NCBI GenBank assembly: GCA_016213645.1
Contig: JACQZY010000013.1
Location: 1-64,000 of the forward strand
Direction: 5' to 3'
From: Actinomycetota bacterium
Lineage (GTDB): Bacteria > Actinomycetota > Thermoleophilia > Solirubrobacterales > JACPNS01
Length of the DNA stretch: 64,000 nt
The first letter of the stretch is position 1. Each line of letters begins with the position of its first letter. Shown piece by piece: positions 1 to 8,358 of the stretch. The translations under genes and the position numbers were made by a program. Under the pieces are notes generated by a model. That model saw nothing but the letters and a program-made list of their open reading frames with translations, was not told where the DNA came from and searched no databases.

Positions 1-258
1 CGCTGTTCGGTCACGACCTGGGAGGTCGCTCCCTCACTGCTCCTCGCCGATCCTCACGAACTACTTGCGACTCAAGCCGGAGAGGAGGCTGGGGATGGGC
101 GGCGCATTTCGCGAGGAATGGGTCGTCGCTGTTTGGTCACGACCTGGGAGGTCGCTCCCTCACTGCTCCTCGCCGATCCTCACGAACTACTTGCGACTCA
201 AGCCGGAGAGGAGGCTGGGGATGGGCGGCGCATTTCGCGAGGAATGGGTCGTCGCTGT
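1..258. repeat. 126-bp tandem repeat, two full copies plus the start of a third
   Basis: Positions 1-126 and 127-252 are near-identical copies (for example CGCTGTTCGG against CGCTGTTTGG at the start). A third copy begins at 253 and stops after about 6 bases. The unit can be read as an open frame on the plus strand, but only because the repeat length is a multiple of three. No start signal or protein motif supports a gene. The array probably continues to the left of the window. Confidence 0.9.
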
Positions 259-261
259 CCC

Positions 262-394
262 CGCATAGATGTTCGACATCTACGCGTTGTTTAAGCCACA
301 TTCCGCGTAGATGTCCGACTCCTATGCATGCGAGGAGTCGGACATCTCGGTGGAAATCCGCATGGTTGATGCGTAGATGTCGGACATCTACGCA
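262..394. repeat. Cluster of three related palindromes (core AGATGTCGGACATCT)
   Basis: Three inverted repeats share the half-site GTAGATGTC. 262-286 has 11-base arms with one mismatch. 309-347 has perfect 15-base arms around a 9-base loop. 370-394 has perfect 12-base arms around a single base. They follow the 126-bp repeat array directly. The spacing and shared core suggest repeated protein-binding sites or REP-like hairpins. From 395 to 549 I see only G/C-rich low-complexity sequence and no gene. Confidence 0.75.
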
Positions 395-549
395 TCGGGG
401 ACGGTGGGGGCGTGGGGGCGGTGCAACTACAGGTTTGGGCGCGGGGGCGGCTGGGGACGGTGCGACGTCTGGTGGGGGCTGGGGCGGGGGGCGTGTGAGG
501 GCAGACGTGGGAGAACTTGCGCAATCGGGTTCGCGCGATCAGGGTAGAT

Positions 550-1203
550 TTAACCCGCGTGGACCGCGAAGTTGAACGGGCCGGCTTCGAAGCCGCCGCG
601 GGCGACCATTACGCGCAGCCAGATATGCATCAGCATTTCTGCGGCGGCGGCTGTCTCGATGCCGCCCAGGTCCAGGATCTGGTCATCGCGCCAGCCGAAC
701 TGTCGCAGCAGGTCCTTAACCCGCGTCTTTGCCTGATCGTCGTCTCCGCTCACGAAAACCGCATGGTCGCCGGGCACCAGAGACGGATCAACCATCACAT
801 CGCAGTTCATCGTGTTCAACGACTTCACGACGCTGACGCTTGGATGGGCCTGCTGGATCTTCTGTGCGAGCGAATTGTCGGCGGATGCCAGTGGACGTGG
901 CGGCATGCCTTGGCTCGCGTCCAGCTCGTTCGCCAGATCCAGCAGCGTTTTGCCGTCCAGCGCTTCTCCTACTGTCGCCAGCGCCTCCAGCGAAGCCATG
1001 CCGTTGGTGGCATTGATGACCAGGTCCGCTCCGGCCGCGGCATCGGCGAACGAGCCCGTCAGCACACCGGTCATCTCTTCAAAAGGCCGCAGGCTTTCGG
1101 AATCGGCGCGGCGCGCGCCGATCGTAACTTCATGACCAAGCTCCGCGATACGTGCCGCCAGCGTCCGCCCCACCGTCCCCGTGCCGAGTATTCCGATTTT
1201 CAT
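550..1203 (-). CDS. NADPH:F420 oxidoreductase-like protein
   Basis: 217 aa. The protein opens with a Rossmann dinucleotide-binding strand and the glycine motif GTGTVG (about residues 7-12), followed by GARR, which is typical of NADP-specific members of the F420-oxidoreductase family. The centre has the family's VVKSLNTMN segment, and the end (GGIETAAAAEMLMHIW) matches the C-terminal helical part. Known members pass hydride between NADPH and F420 or an unrelated substrate. The sequence alone does not settle which. I chose the ATG at 1203 because the glycine motif follows six residues later. An upstream in-frame ATG would add 26 residues of non-family sequence. It stands alone, 172 bp downstream of the esterase gene on the same strand. 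Confidence 0.75.
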   Translation of the reverse strand: MKIGILGTGTVGRTLAARIAELGHEVTIGARRADSESLRPFEEMTGVLTGSFADAAAGADLVINATNGMASLEALATVGEALDGKTLLDLANELDASQGMPPRPLASADNSLAQKIQQAHPSVSVVKSLNTMNCDVMVDPSLVPGDHAVFVSGDDDQAKTRVKDLLRQFGWRDDQILDLGGIETAAAAEMLMHIWLRVMVARGGFEAGPFNFAVHAG

Positions 1204-1322
1204 CGCCGTGTCCACCGCCGCGCCTCGCTTTGCTTCAGATTCTCTCGGCCGCAACCGGCGGCCATCAACCGGCCCATCCAAGCAGATTCAACACCGCGTC
1301 GCCACGGTCCACGGGTCACGCC

Positions 1323-1366
1323 CCGGCGATCCGGCGATCCGGCGTTCCGGCGAATCCGGCGATCCG
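1323..1366. repeat. Short 9-bp tandem repeats (CGGCGATCC-like)
   Basis: About five imperfect copies of a 9-base unit sit in the 172-bp gap between the esterase and the oxidoreductase genes. This is a small array that could vary in copy number. No other signal is visible in the gap. Confidence 0.7.
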
Positions 1367-1375
1367 CCCGATTCT

Positions 1376-2293
1376 TCAATCACACGTCGCCAGCGCGTGC
1401 GCATAAAAACGCAGATACGCCCGGTAGTGCGCGTCCGTGTAGCTGACTTCGTGCGCGCCGGGCCAGGTGTGGAAGGTCAGATCCGCGTTTGAGGAACGTA
1501 GTGCTGTGCGCAGCGCCGTCACGCCCGGCTGAAACGGATCCGCGTCGCCCGCGTCAAGCCACACCTTCGTATCTCCGAACAGGTCCGGATCGCTGCGCGC
1601 CGCGCCGATCACGTCATGACGCGCAAAGTCCGCGGCGTCGTCAAACGCTCCCGCCGCGGATTCGCCGCCGCCTTGCCAAAGTGCTGGAGAATGACCGCCG
1701 ACGGCGCAGAAGCGCCCCGGGTGCAGACGCGCCAGGTCGAGTGCGCCGAATCCTCCCATCGACACGCCGCCGATCGCCACACGGCGCCTGTCGGTGCCGT
1801 ACCGCCGCCGCACCGCCGGGATCACTTCCGACGACACGTAGCGGCCCCAATCTGCGTCCGCACGATCATGCCAGTAGGAATGTTCGCCTCCGTACGGCAG
1901 CGCGACGACCGGTCCGCGATCGCCCAAACCGGCAAGCGCTTTCAACAGCGCCGCATCGTAAAGATGTTCCTGCGTAGAGCCCCTGCCGTGCAGCAGCACC
2001 AAGAGACTGCGGCGCTGATCCTTCGCGTATCCACGCGGCAAAAGCACCGCGATTTTGATGCGTCTGTCGAGCGCGCGGCTGTCGATCGCAAGCGTTTCTC
2101 GCACGATCTCAGGCGATTGCGCGAACCAGTTGTTCGGCCGTTTCACGCTTCGGCCGCCGGTCGAGGCAAGTACGACAAGCGACACGGCAACAACAAGAGT
2201 CGCCATCGCTACGATCCGCCGGTTTCGAATCTGCCTCGCGGCCCGCCGACGCCGGTCCCCAGAACGATTTACAGCTCGGTAGCCGCTGGCCAT
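1376..2293 (-). CDS. Secreted or membrane-anchored alpha/beta-hydrolase, esterase family
   Basis: 305 aa. A basic N-terminus is followed by a hydrophobic segment at about residues 28-45, acting as signal or anchor, so the enzyme faces outside. The fold is that of the esterase-D/antigen-85-like group. It has LLVLLHGRG (oxyanion region), the nucleophile elbow GVSMGG, an Asp in the DAGDADPF segment and a His in WPGAHE, in the right order for a Ser-Asp-His triad. Family members cleave or transfer acyl esters. The substrate is unknown. It is divergent from the GGDEF gene at 2458, with a 164-bp shared upstream region, and reads toward the F420-type oxidoreductase. The ATG at 2293 puts 27 mostly polar residues before the hydrophobic stretch, so a later start is possible. 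Confidence 0.8.
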   Translation of the reverse strand: MASGYRAVNRSGDRRRRAARQIRNRRIVAMATLVVAVSLVVLASTGGRSVKRPNNWFAQSPEIVRETLAIDSRALDRRIKIAVLLPRGYAKDQRRSLLVLLHGRGSTQEHLYDAALLKALAGLGDRGPVVALPYGGEHSYWHDRADADWGRYVSSEVIPAVRRRYGTDRRRVAIGGVSMGGFGALDLARLHPGRFCAVGGHSPALWQGGGESAAGAFDDAADFARHDVIGAARSDPDLFGDTKVWLDAGDADPFQPGVTALRTALRSSNADLTFHTWPGAHEVSYTDAHYRAYLRFYAHALATCD

Positions 2294-2457
2294 CCGGTCA
2301 CCCTAACGGCGCAATCGCCGTTTCTCACCCGTACGGTTGTCTATATCGGTCAAAACGTCGATAATTGGACGATGCGACCGGCCACCGGCCTCCAAAGGCC
2401 GGCCGCGAAGTCATAGCCACACATGGAAGACAGCCACACACGCAATACGGACGCGAT

Positions 2458-4683
2458 ATGGCAAACAACGCACCACCACAGCTGAAGACCGACACAACGC
2501 TCGCGGAACTGCGCGCGGCGGCGCCGCGCGACGAACGCGAGCTGGCGATGATCGTCGGAGCGGTCTGGTGGATCGTCTCGCCGCTGTCCCTGGTGGTGGG
2601 CACGCTTTTGTTGCCACCGGTGATCGACTCCGGCATCAACGCATGGCGCATCGGCGGAATGGCCTTTGCGCTGCTGATTGCCGCCAGCCATCTGACCTGG
2701 ATGCGAAAACTGCCGCCAAAAGCCGGTTACGACGCACTCTTCGTGATGGTGTTGATCGGACAGGCGTGCACGCTGACGCTAATGCTCGCGGCACCGGTTA
2801 CGGTGGCCGCGCTGACTCTGCACCTGTTGCCGGCCGCGATGTTCTCGGCCTACTTTCTGAGCGGCCGCCGCACAGCGGTCGTGGTCGCGGTGGTCACGGC
2901 GATCACCGTCGTACCACTGATCTTCAATCTCGACGAGAGCACCGCCCAGCGCATGACCTCGCGGCTGACGGTTTGGATGCCGATCGTCTGGCTGATCGGG
3001 TTGGCGATCCATTTGCAAGGTCGCGACCGGCGAGAATCCGTTGCCGCCGCCGAACGCCAGGCCTTCACCGATCCGCTGACCGGAATCGACAACCTTCGCG
3101 CGCTGATCAGAAACGCCGAGCCTGTGCTTGCTCGCCCATTGACTCATGCGCGAGTTTCCGCGCTGCTGATGATCGACGTTGACGAGTTGCGCGAAATCAA
3201 CACAATGTTCGGACACGCCACCGGAGACGAAGTCCTGCGTGACGTGGCGAAGTCGCTGTCGGCTGTTGTGGGACCAGGCCACACTGTGGCCCGAATCAGC
3301 GGCGACACCTTCGCGGTGTTGATCGAAGAGGTTTCGCCTGCCGATATCGCCGCGATGATGCTGCGCTATCGCTCGGCGCTGCAGTCGGCGCCGATTCGCG
3401 AGGAACTGCCGGGCCTCAGGCTCGACGCAGCGATCGGGGCGGCTACCAGACCTTCGGACGGCAACACGCTCGAAGAGCTGATGACGGCCGCTGAGCGATC
3501 GCTTTATGCGGCCAAGCAGGAACATGCAAGCATTCGCGACCCGGTGGCCGCCGGCTCCACGGTGGCGGACGTGAAGACAACCCCCCGTCCGAGAGCGGAG
3601 GAGGAGCCGCCGGACCCGACCGCCATCAAGCCCGTCTCCGAGGAGCCGTTCTTCCTGGGTCGGCCCCTGCACTCACTGATGGCGGTAGGGGCGTGGTATC
3701 TGGCGATCACCCTCGTGTTAACCAGCCTCGCGATGCCCGACGCCGACCGATCGCATCTCGACGCGATCCTGATCTACGGATTTGCGCTCTTTGTACCGGC
3801 CACACTGAACTTCTTCTTCACACCGCCGATCGGGACTACGCGCCACGCCGTCAATGACGTGATCACGCTGATCGCGATCGCCGTGGCGGCTTATCTGACC
3901 GGCGGCGCACTGAGTCCGGCGTGGGCGTTGGTGTTCATGTTCCTGATGCACGACGGATGGTTCATGAGCGGTCGCCAGTTGGCGCCAAGGTTCCTGGGCG
4001 CGGCGTTGGTGATCCTGCTGCCGGTTTTGTATGACGATCTCGGCAGCGGCCCCCAGCGCACGGCAATTATCGCCACGCTTTACATGGGTGTGGTGCTGTC
4101 GTTTGAGCAGATCTTGGCGATGGGTTTCAACCGCACCTACATGCTCCGCGCCGAAGACATAACCCGCCGGCTCGCGGAGCTGGAACCGCTCACCGGGCTG
4201 CCGTCAAGACCCGCCTTCGAACAGTCGCTGCGACTCCGGCTCGGCGAACTTCGCTATTACGACCTCGACGCCCTGGCGATCGTGATGCTCGATCTGGACG
4301 GGTTTAAACGGGTCAACGCCGAGCACGGTCACGGCGCCGGCGACCGCGTGCTTTGCGACGTCGCCGAAACGCTGCGCATGGCAACACGTGGCGAAGACCT
4401 GGTGGCGCGCATCGGTGCCGACGAGTTCGCCGTGCTGATGCCAACCAACGACGAGCACGAAGCGCGCGCGCTGGCCGAACGCCTGGTCGACGCGGCCGAC
4501 GCGTGCCTCGCGGACTCGCCGGACGTCGCCGGCATCTCGATCACCGCGCGCGCGGGATTTGCGCTCTATCCAACTCACGGCCGGTCAGTGGACCAACTCA
4601 TGGCGGCCGCGGAACTGGCACTGCTTACGGTAAAGGCCGGAGGACGACTTTCGCGCGTCAGCAAAGTGGTCGTTGGGCTGTAA
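2458..4683 (+). CDS. Membrane protein with two TM-GGDEF modules
   Basis: 741 aa. The order is a multi-pass membrane block (about residues 30-185), a GGDEF-type domain (about 200-360), a second membrane block (about 395-560) and a second GGDEF domain (about 575-735). GGDEF domains make cyclic di-GMP. The first has SGDTF in place of the signature, so it has probably lost activity. The second has GADEF, keeping the acidic pair, and may still be active. Both keep the substrate-side DPLTG and the metal-binding Asp (MIDVDE, MLDLDGF). The two halves look like a tandem duplication of one TM-GGDEF unit. I took the ATG at 2458 because it gives a compact N-terminus. An upstream in-frame ATG at 2365 would add 31 polar residues. 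The gene ends convergent with the MaoC gene. Confidence 0.85.
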   Translation: MANNAPPQLKTDTTLAELRAAAPRDERELAMIVGAVWWIVSPLSLVVGTLLLPPVIDSGINAWRIGGMAFALLIAASHLTWMRKLPPKAGYDALFVMVLIGQACTLTLMLAAPVTVAALTLHLLPAAMFSAYFLSGRRTAVVVAVVTAITVVPLIFNLDESTAQRMTSRLTVWMPIVWLIGLAIHLQGRDRRESVAAAERQAFTDPLTGIDNLRALIRNAEPVLARPLTHARVSALLMIDVDELREINTMFGHATGDEVLRDVAKSLSAVVGPGHTVARISGDTFAVLIEEVSPADIAAMMLRYRSALQSAPIREELPGLRLDAAIGAATRPSDGNTLEELMTAAERSLYAAKQEHASIRDPVAAGSTVADVKTTPRPRAEEEPPDPTAIKPVSEEPFFLGRPLHSLMAVGAWYLAITLVLTSLAMPDADRSHLDAILIYGFALFVPATLNFFFTPPIGTTRHAVNDVITLIAIAVAAYLTGGALSPAWALVFMFLMHDGWFMSGRQLAPRFLGAALVILLPVLYDDLGSGPQRTAIIATLYMGVVLSFEQILAMGFNRTYMLRAEDITRRLAELEPLTGLPSRPAFEQSLRLRLGELRYYDLDALAIVMLDLDGFKRVNAEHGHGAGDRVLCDVAETLRMATRGEDLVARIGADEFAVLMPTNDEHEARALAERLVDAADACLADSPDVAGISITARAGFALYPTHGRSVDQLMAAAELALLTVKAGGRLSRVSKVVVGL

Positions 4684-4719
4684 CTGCTGGGCCTAACCGG
4701 CCGGGGTTGAGTAACCGTC

Positions 4720-4742
4720 GCCGCGCGCAACGCGCGCGCGGC
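4720..4742. terminator. GC hairpin between convergent genes
   Basis: GCCGCGCGC (4720-4728) pairs perfectly with GCGCGCGGC (4734-4742). It lies in the 96-bp gap where the GGDEF gene and the MaoC gene converge. No T-run follows on either strand, so a terminator role rests on position only. Confidence 0.4.
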
Positions 4743-4779
4743 ACAAACCATGCCGCGCGCCGTTTACGAACCCGCCGAC

Positions 4780-5655
4780 CTACAGCGGCCGGATCGTGCC
4801 GTCCAGATGCGGCGTGCCCTTGCGGACGTTGCGCACCGCGAAGTCCAGTCCGCCACCGTCGTGCTCCGCCGCCGCAAGTTCCACCTTCGCGGGCAAAAGA
4901 ATCGGCTTACGAAACGCCACGTGAACCTTGAACGCGTCGGAACGCCGGTTGTCCAGCGCGGCCAGACAGTGCGCCTTGGTCCACATGCCGTGCGCGATCG
5001 CGCGCGGAAAACCAAACGCCTTGGCGGTGAGATCGTGCATGTGGATCGGGTTGCGGTCGCCGCTGACGGCCGCGTAGCGGCGGCCCAGGTCTCCCGGCAA
5101 CTTCCACTCGGCGATCGCGGGCAACTCTTTAGTCTTCTCCGGCGGACGCTGGCCGGTCTTCACCGGCGCGTCCTTCTGCGCCCCGCCGCCGCGGCGTAGG
5201 TAAGTGCTTTCGGCCACCTGCACCAACTCGTCGCCCACCAGTACCTCGGTGATCATCGTGAACTGACGGCCCTTCGGGTGAGGCTCGATCGGCGTCGCGC
5301 GGACTTCAAGCGAGACCGGCTCGCTGACGCCGATCGGACGATGCTGCGTGATCGTGTTCTCCACATGCACCAGGCCGATCGCCGGAAACGGAAAGTCCCC
5401 GGCGGTCAACAACGACATGTGCAATGAAAACGCCAGCGTGTTCGGGTAGATCGGCGGCAACGTATCGCGCATCGTGAAGCCGGTGACACGGCAGTAGTCG
5501 CTGAGCTTGACCGGGTCGGTCTTGATGTTCTCCAAGCGCACGCTGCGTTGTGGCATCTCTTTGGAGCGCTTGCCCGCCAGCGGGGTCATGCCAAGCGCCG
5601 CCTTGAGATACAGCGGGCCGGACTTCGGCGGTGATTTGAGCGTGGTCGTACTCAT
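4780..5655 (-). CDS. MaoC-type (R)-enoyl thioester hydratase
   Basis: 291 aa, double hot-dog length. The C-terminal half carries the hydratase-2 motif, seen as SGDRNPIHMHD followed by AFGFPRAIAHGMW (about residues 195-225). The catalytic Asp and His lie in that first block. The N-terminal half is the degenerate hot-dog. Such enzymes hydrate enoyl-CoA or enoyl-ACP to the (R)-3-hydroxy form. It lies 3 bp downstream of the FabG4-type gene, and this pair order matches the mycobacterial fabG4-htdX pair (established knowledge). It is the last gene of the minus-strand lipid operon. Product and reductase together would form a hydratase/reductase pair for chain modification or degradation. Confidence 0.88.
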   Translation of the reverse strand: MSTTTLKSPPKSGPLYLKAALGMTPLAGKRSKEMPQRSVRLENIKTDPVKLSDYCRVTGFTMRDTLPPIYPNTLAFSLHMSLLTAGDFPFPAIGLVHVENTITQHRPIGVSEPVSLEVRATPIEPHPKGRQFTMITEVLVGDELVQVAESTYLRRGGGAQKDAPVKTGQRPPEKTKELPAIAEWKLPGDLGRRYAAVSGDRNPIHMHDLTAKAFGFPRAIAHGMWTKAHCLAALDNRRSDAFKVHVAFRKPILLPAKVELAAAEHDGGGLDFAVRNVRKGTPHLDGTIRPL

Positions 5656-5658
5656 CGC

Positions 5659-7020
5659 CTAGGCCCCCAGCAGACTCTGGCCACAAACGCGCACGACGTT
5701 GCCCGTCACGCCGGTGCTTCCCGGACCGGCAAACCAGGCAATCGTCTCGGCCACGTCGACCGGCAGACCGCCTTGCAGCATGCTGTTCATGCGGCGGCCG
5801 GCCTCGCGGGTACCGATCGGCATCGCGGCGGTCATCTGTGTTTCGATAAATCCCGGCGCCACGGCGTTGATCGTGACCTTGTGCTCAGCCAGCTCCGGCG
5901 CGGTGCTCTGCACCATGCCGATGATGCCGGCTTTGCTGGTGGAGTAGTTGGTCTGACCAGCATTGCCTGCGACGCCGCTGATCGACGACACGCAGACGAT
6001 GCGGCCGTTTTCACGGATCAATTTGCGGGCGAGCAGTTCGTCGTTGATGCGCTCTTCCGAGGAGAGGTTGATGTTCATCAGCACAGACCACTTGTCCTCG
6101 TCCATGCGGCCGAGCGTCTTGTCCTTGGTCACGCCCGCGTTGTGAACGACCACGTCCACTCCGCCATGCGCGGCTTCAAGCTTGTCGGCGATCGACTTCG
6201 GCGCGTCCGCGGCGGTGATGTCACCGACGATCGACGAGCCGCCAAGCTTCGACATCAGCTTCTCCAGGTCTTCGGCCAGCGGCGGCACGTCCAGCCCCAC
6301 GACGTGGGCGCCATCGCGCGCCAGCACCTTCGCGATCGCCGCGCCGATGCCACGCGAGGCACCGGTCACCAGCGCGACCTTGCCGGCCAGCGGCATGCCC
6401 CAGTCGATCGTGCCGGCTTCTGCCACGCCTGCGCCGATGCGCACGATCTGGCCCGAGACATACGCGGATTTCGGCGAAAGCAGAAAGCGCAACGTCGACT
6501 CGATCTGGTCCTCGCCACCGGGCGCCACGTAAACAGTCTGCGCGGCCGCGCCCTTGCGAACCTCTTTGCCGACCGCGCGCACAAAGCCTTCCAGCGCGCG
6601 CTGCGCCGTGGCCTCGCGGGCGCTGCCGGTCAGCTCCGGCGGCGTGCCCAGCACAACCACGCGCCCGCTCTTCGCCACACGGCGAATCGTGGGGTGAAAG
6701 AAGCGCCACAACTCGATCAGCTGCGTGCTGTCTGTAATGCCGGTCGCGTCAAAAACCAGCGCCTTGTAGCGTCCGTCGCCGTTTGGCGAAGGTTCGCTGC
6801 CCGCGTCTACGCCGACGGTCTCGGCGTTGAAAGACGCCAGCGCGCGCGTGATCGCGTCGCCCAAGCGTCCGCCCGGCGCGCCGCCGGTAAGCACCTTGCC
6901 CGCCACAACCGATTGACCCGGCTTGTAGCGCTCCAACTTGACCGGCTGAGGCAATCCGACCTTCGGCGCAATAAAGCTGCCGACCGGCGAATTGACCAGC
7001 TCTGCATAACGGTCACCCAT
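5659..7020 (-). CDS. fabG4: High-molecular-weight 3-oxoacyl-ACP/CoA reductase, FabG4 type
   Basis: 453 aa, about twice the usual FabG length. The C-terminal half (about residues 210-453) is a complete short-chain dehydrogenase with the TGASRGIG cofactor loop, NAG (VHNAG), a Ser in VSSISG and the YSTSK active-site Tyr/Lys. The N-terminal half is a flavodoxin-like, catalytically degenerate domain, as in mycobacterial FabG4. It reduces 3-oxoacyl thioesters with a nicotinamide cofactor, likely NADH by family analogy. The gene sits between thiolase and MaoC, with 27 bp and 3 bp spacing. The ATG at 7020 has GGGAG about 12 bases upstream. Confidence 0.9.
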   Translation of the reverse strand: MGDRYAELVNSPVGSFIAPKVGLPQPVKLERYKPGQSVVAGKVLTGGAPGGRLGDAITRALASFNAETVGVDAGSEPSPNGDGRYKALVFDATGITDSTQLIELWRFFHPTIRRVAKSGRVVVLGTPPELTGSAREATAQRALEGFVRAVGKEVRKGAAAQTVYVAPGGEDQIESTLRFLLSPKSAYVSGQIVRIGAGVAEAGTIDWGMPLAGKVALVTGASRGIGAAIAKVLARDGAHVVGLDVPPLAEDLEKLMSKLGGSSIVGDITAADAPKSIADKLEAAHGGVDVVVHNAGVTKDKTLGRMDEDKWSVLMNINLSSEERINDELLARKLIRENGRIVCVSSISGVAGNAGQTNYSTSKAGIIGMVQSTAPELAEHKVTINAVAPGFIETQMTAAMPIGTREAGRRMNSMLQGGLPVDVAETIAWFAGPGSTGVTGNVVRVCGQSLLGA

Positions 7021-7047
7021 TTGTTCGTGTCTCCCTGTAGCCGAGTT

Positions 7048-8346
7048 CTAACGTTCGAGAATCGCGACGACGCCCTGGCCGCCCGCAGCGCAGATTGAGA
7101 TCAATCCGCGGCCGGAGCCCTTCTCTTCGAGCATCTTCGCAAGGTTTGCGATGATCCGTCCACCGGTCGCGGCAAACGGGTGAGCGGCCGCCAGCGAGCC
7201 GCCGTAGACGTTGAGCTTGCTGCGATCGATCGAGCCGAGCGGCTCGTCCAGGCCCAAGCGCTGCTTGCAGAATGCCTCGTCCTCCCAGGCCTTCAGCGTG
7301 GCCAGCACCTGTGCGGCAAACGCCTCGTGGATCTCGTAGAAGTCGAAGTCCTGAAGCGCCAGATTGTTGCGCTTGAGCAGGCGCGGCACCGCGTAGGCCG
7401 GAGCCAACAGCAGTCCCTCCTGCTTGACGATGTAGTCCACCGCCGCCGTTTCGGCGTCGACGAAGCGCGCGCGCGGCGTCAGGCCGCGTTCGGTTGCCCA
7501 CTCCTCGGTGGACAGCAGCACAGCGGAAGCGCCGTCCGACAAAGGCGTTGAGTTCGCCGCCGTCATCGTGCCCTCTTTGCCGCCGAAGACCGGCTTCAGC
7601 TTGGCGAGTTTCTCGATCGTGGTGTCGGCGCGCATGTTGCCGTCCACCTCCACGCCGAGGTACGGCGTGATCAGGTCGTCTTGCCAGCCGCGTTCGTAGG
7701 CGGCGGCAAGGTTTTTGTGCGAGTTGAAGGTGAGCTCGTCCTGCGCCTCGCGCGTGATGCCCCACTCCTTCGCCGTGATCGCCGTGTGCGCGCCCATCGA
7801 CAAGCCGGTGCGCGCCTCCTGGTTGACCGGAATCTCCGGCTTCACCATCCACGGACGCAGGCGCGGCAGTACGGTCTTCAACTGACCCTGCAACGACTTC
7901 TGTCGGTTGGCGTCCATCAGGATGCGGCGCAAGTCCTCGTTGAGCTCGATCGGAGCGTCGGAGGTGGTGTCGCTGCCGCCGGCGACCGCGCTGTCGATCT
8001 GACCCAGCGCGATCTTGTTGGCCATCACGATCGCGGCCTCCAGGCCGGTGCCGCAGGCCTGGCCCACGTCAAACGCCGGGGTTTCCGGGGCGAGTTTGCT
8101 GCCCAGTACGACCTCGCGGCTGAGGTTGAGTTCGCGGGCGAACTTCAGCACCGCGCCGGCGGCAAAATCGCCGACGCGCTCGCCGGCCAGGCCGTAGCGG
8201 TCGGCCAGACCGTCAACGGCCGCGGTGAGCATGTCCTGATTGGACGCGTGTGAGTAAGGACCGTTCGAACGCGCGAACGGAATGCGGTTGCCGCCGATCA
8301 CCCAGACGGGCCGAGCCGCGGGTGCCTTAGCAGTCTTGGCTGCCAT
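7048..8346 (-). CDS. fadA: Acetyl-CoA acyltransferase (thiolase)
   Basis: 432 aa, FadI/FadA2-like. The nucleophilic Cys lies in the GQACGTGLEA segment, the His in EIHEAFA, and the C-terminal Cys in ICAAGGQG (canonical CxGGG variant, with Ala for one Gly). It cleaves 3-oxoacyl-CoA to acetyl-CoA plus a shortened acyl-CoA, or runs in reverse. Its operon position between acyl-CoA dehydrogenase and FabG4/MaoC gives a full beta-oxidation-like set. The start is supported by AAGGAG 9 bases before the ATG at 8346. This gene order closely resembles the mycobacterial fadE5-fadA2-fabG4-htdX locus, but here everything is on one strand. Confidence 0.92.
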   Translation of the reverse strand: MAAKTAKAPAARPVWVIGGNRIPFARSNGPYSHASNQDMLTAAVDGLADRYGLAGERVGDFAAGAVLKFARELNLSREVVLGSKLAPETPAFDVGQACGTGLEAAIVMANKIALGQIDSAVAGGSDTTSDAPIELNEDLRRILMDANRQKSLQGQLKTVLPRLRPWMVKPEIPVNQEARTGLSMGAHTAITAKEWGITREAQDELTFNSHKNLAAAYERGWQDDLITPYLGVEVDGNMRADTTIEKLAKLKPVFGGKEGTMTAANSTPLSDGASAVLLSTEEWATERGLTPRARFVDAETAAVDYIVKQEGLLLAPAYAVPRLLKRNNLALQDFDFYEIHEAFAAQVLATLKAWEDEAFCKQRLGLDEPLGSIDRSKLNVYGGSLAAAHPFAATGGRIIANLAKMLEEKGSGRGLISICAAGGQGVVAILER

Positions 8347-8358
8347 ATGGATGTCTCC

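Noticed and set aside
1-258. Tandem repeat as a CRISPR array or a repeat-protein gene
   Set aside because: Copies follow each other directly without unique spacers, the unit is 126 bp, and no start signal or protein pattern is seen.
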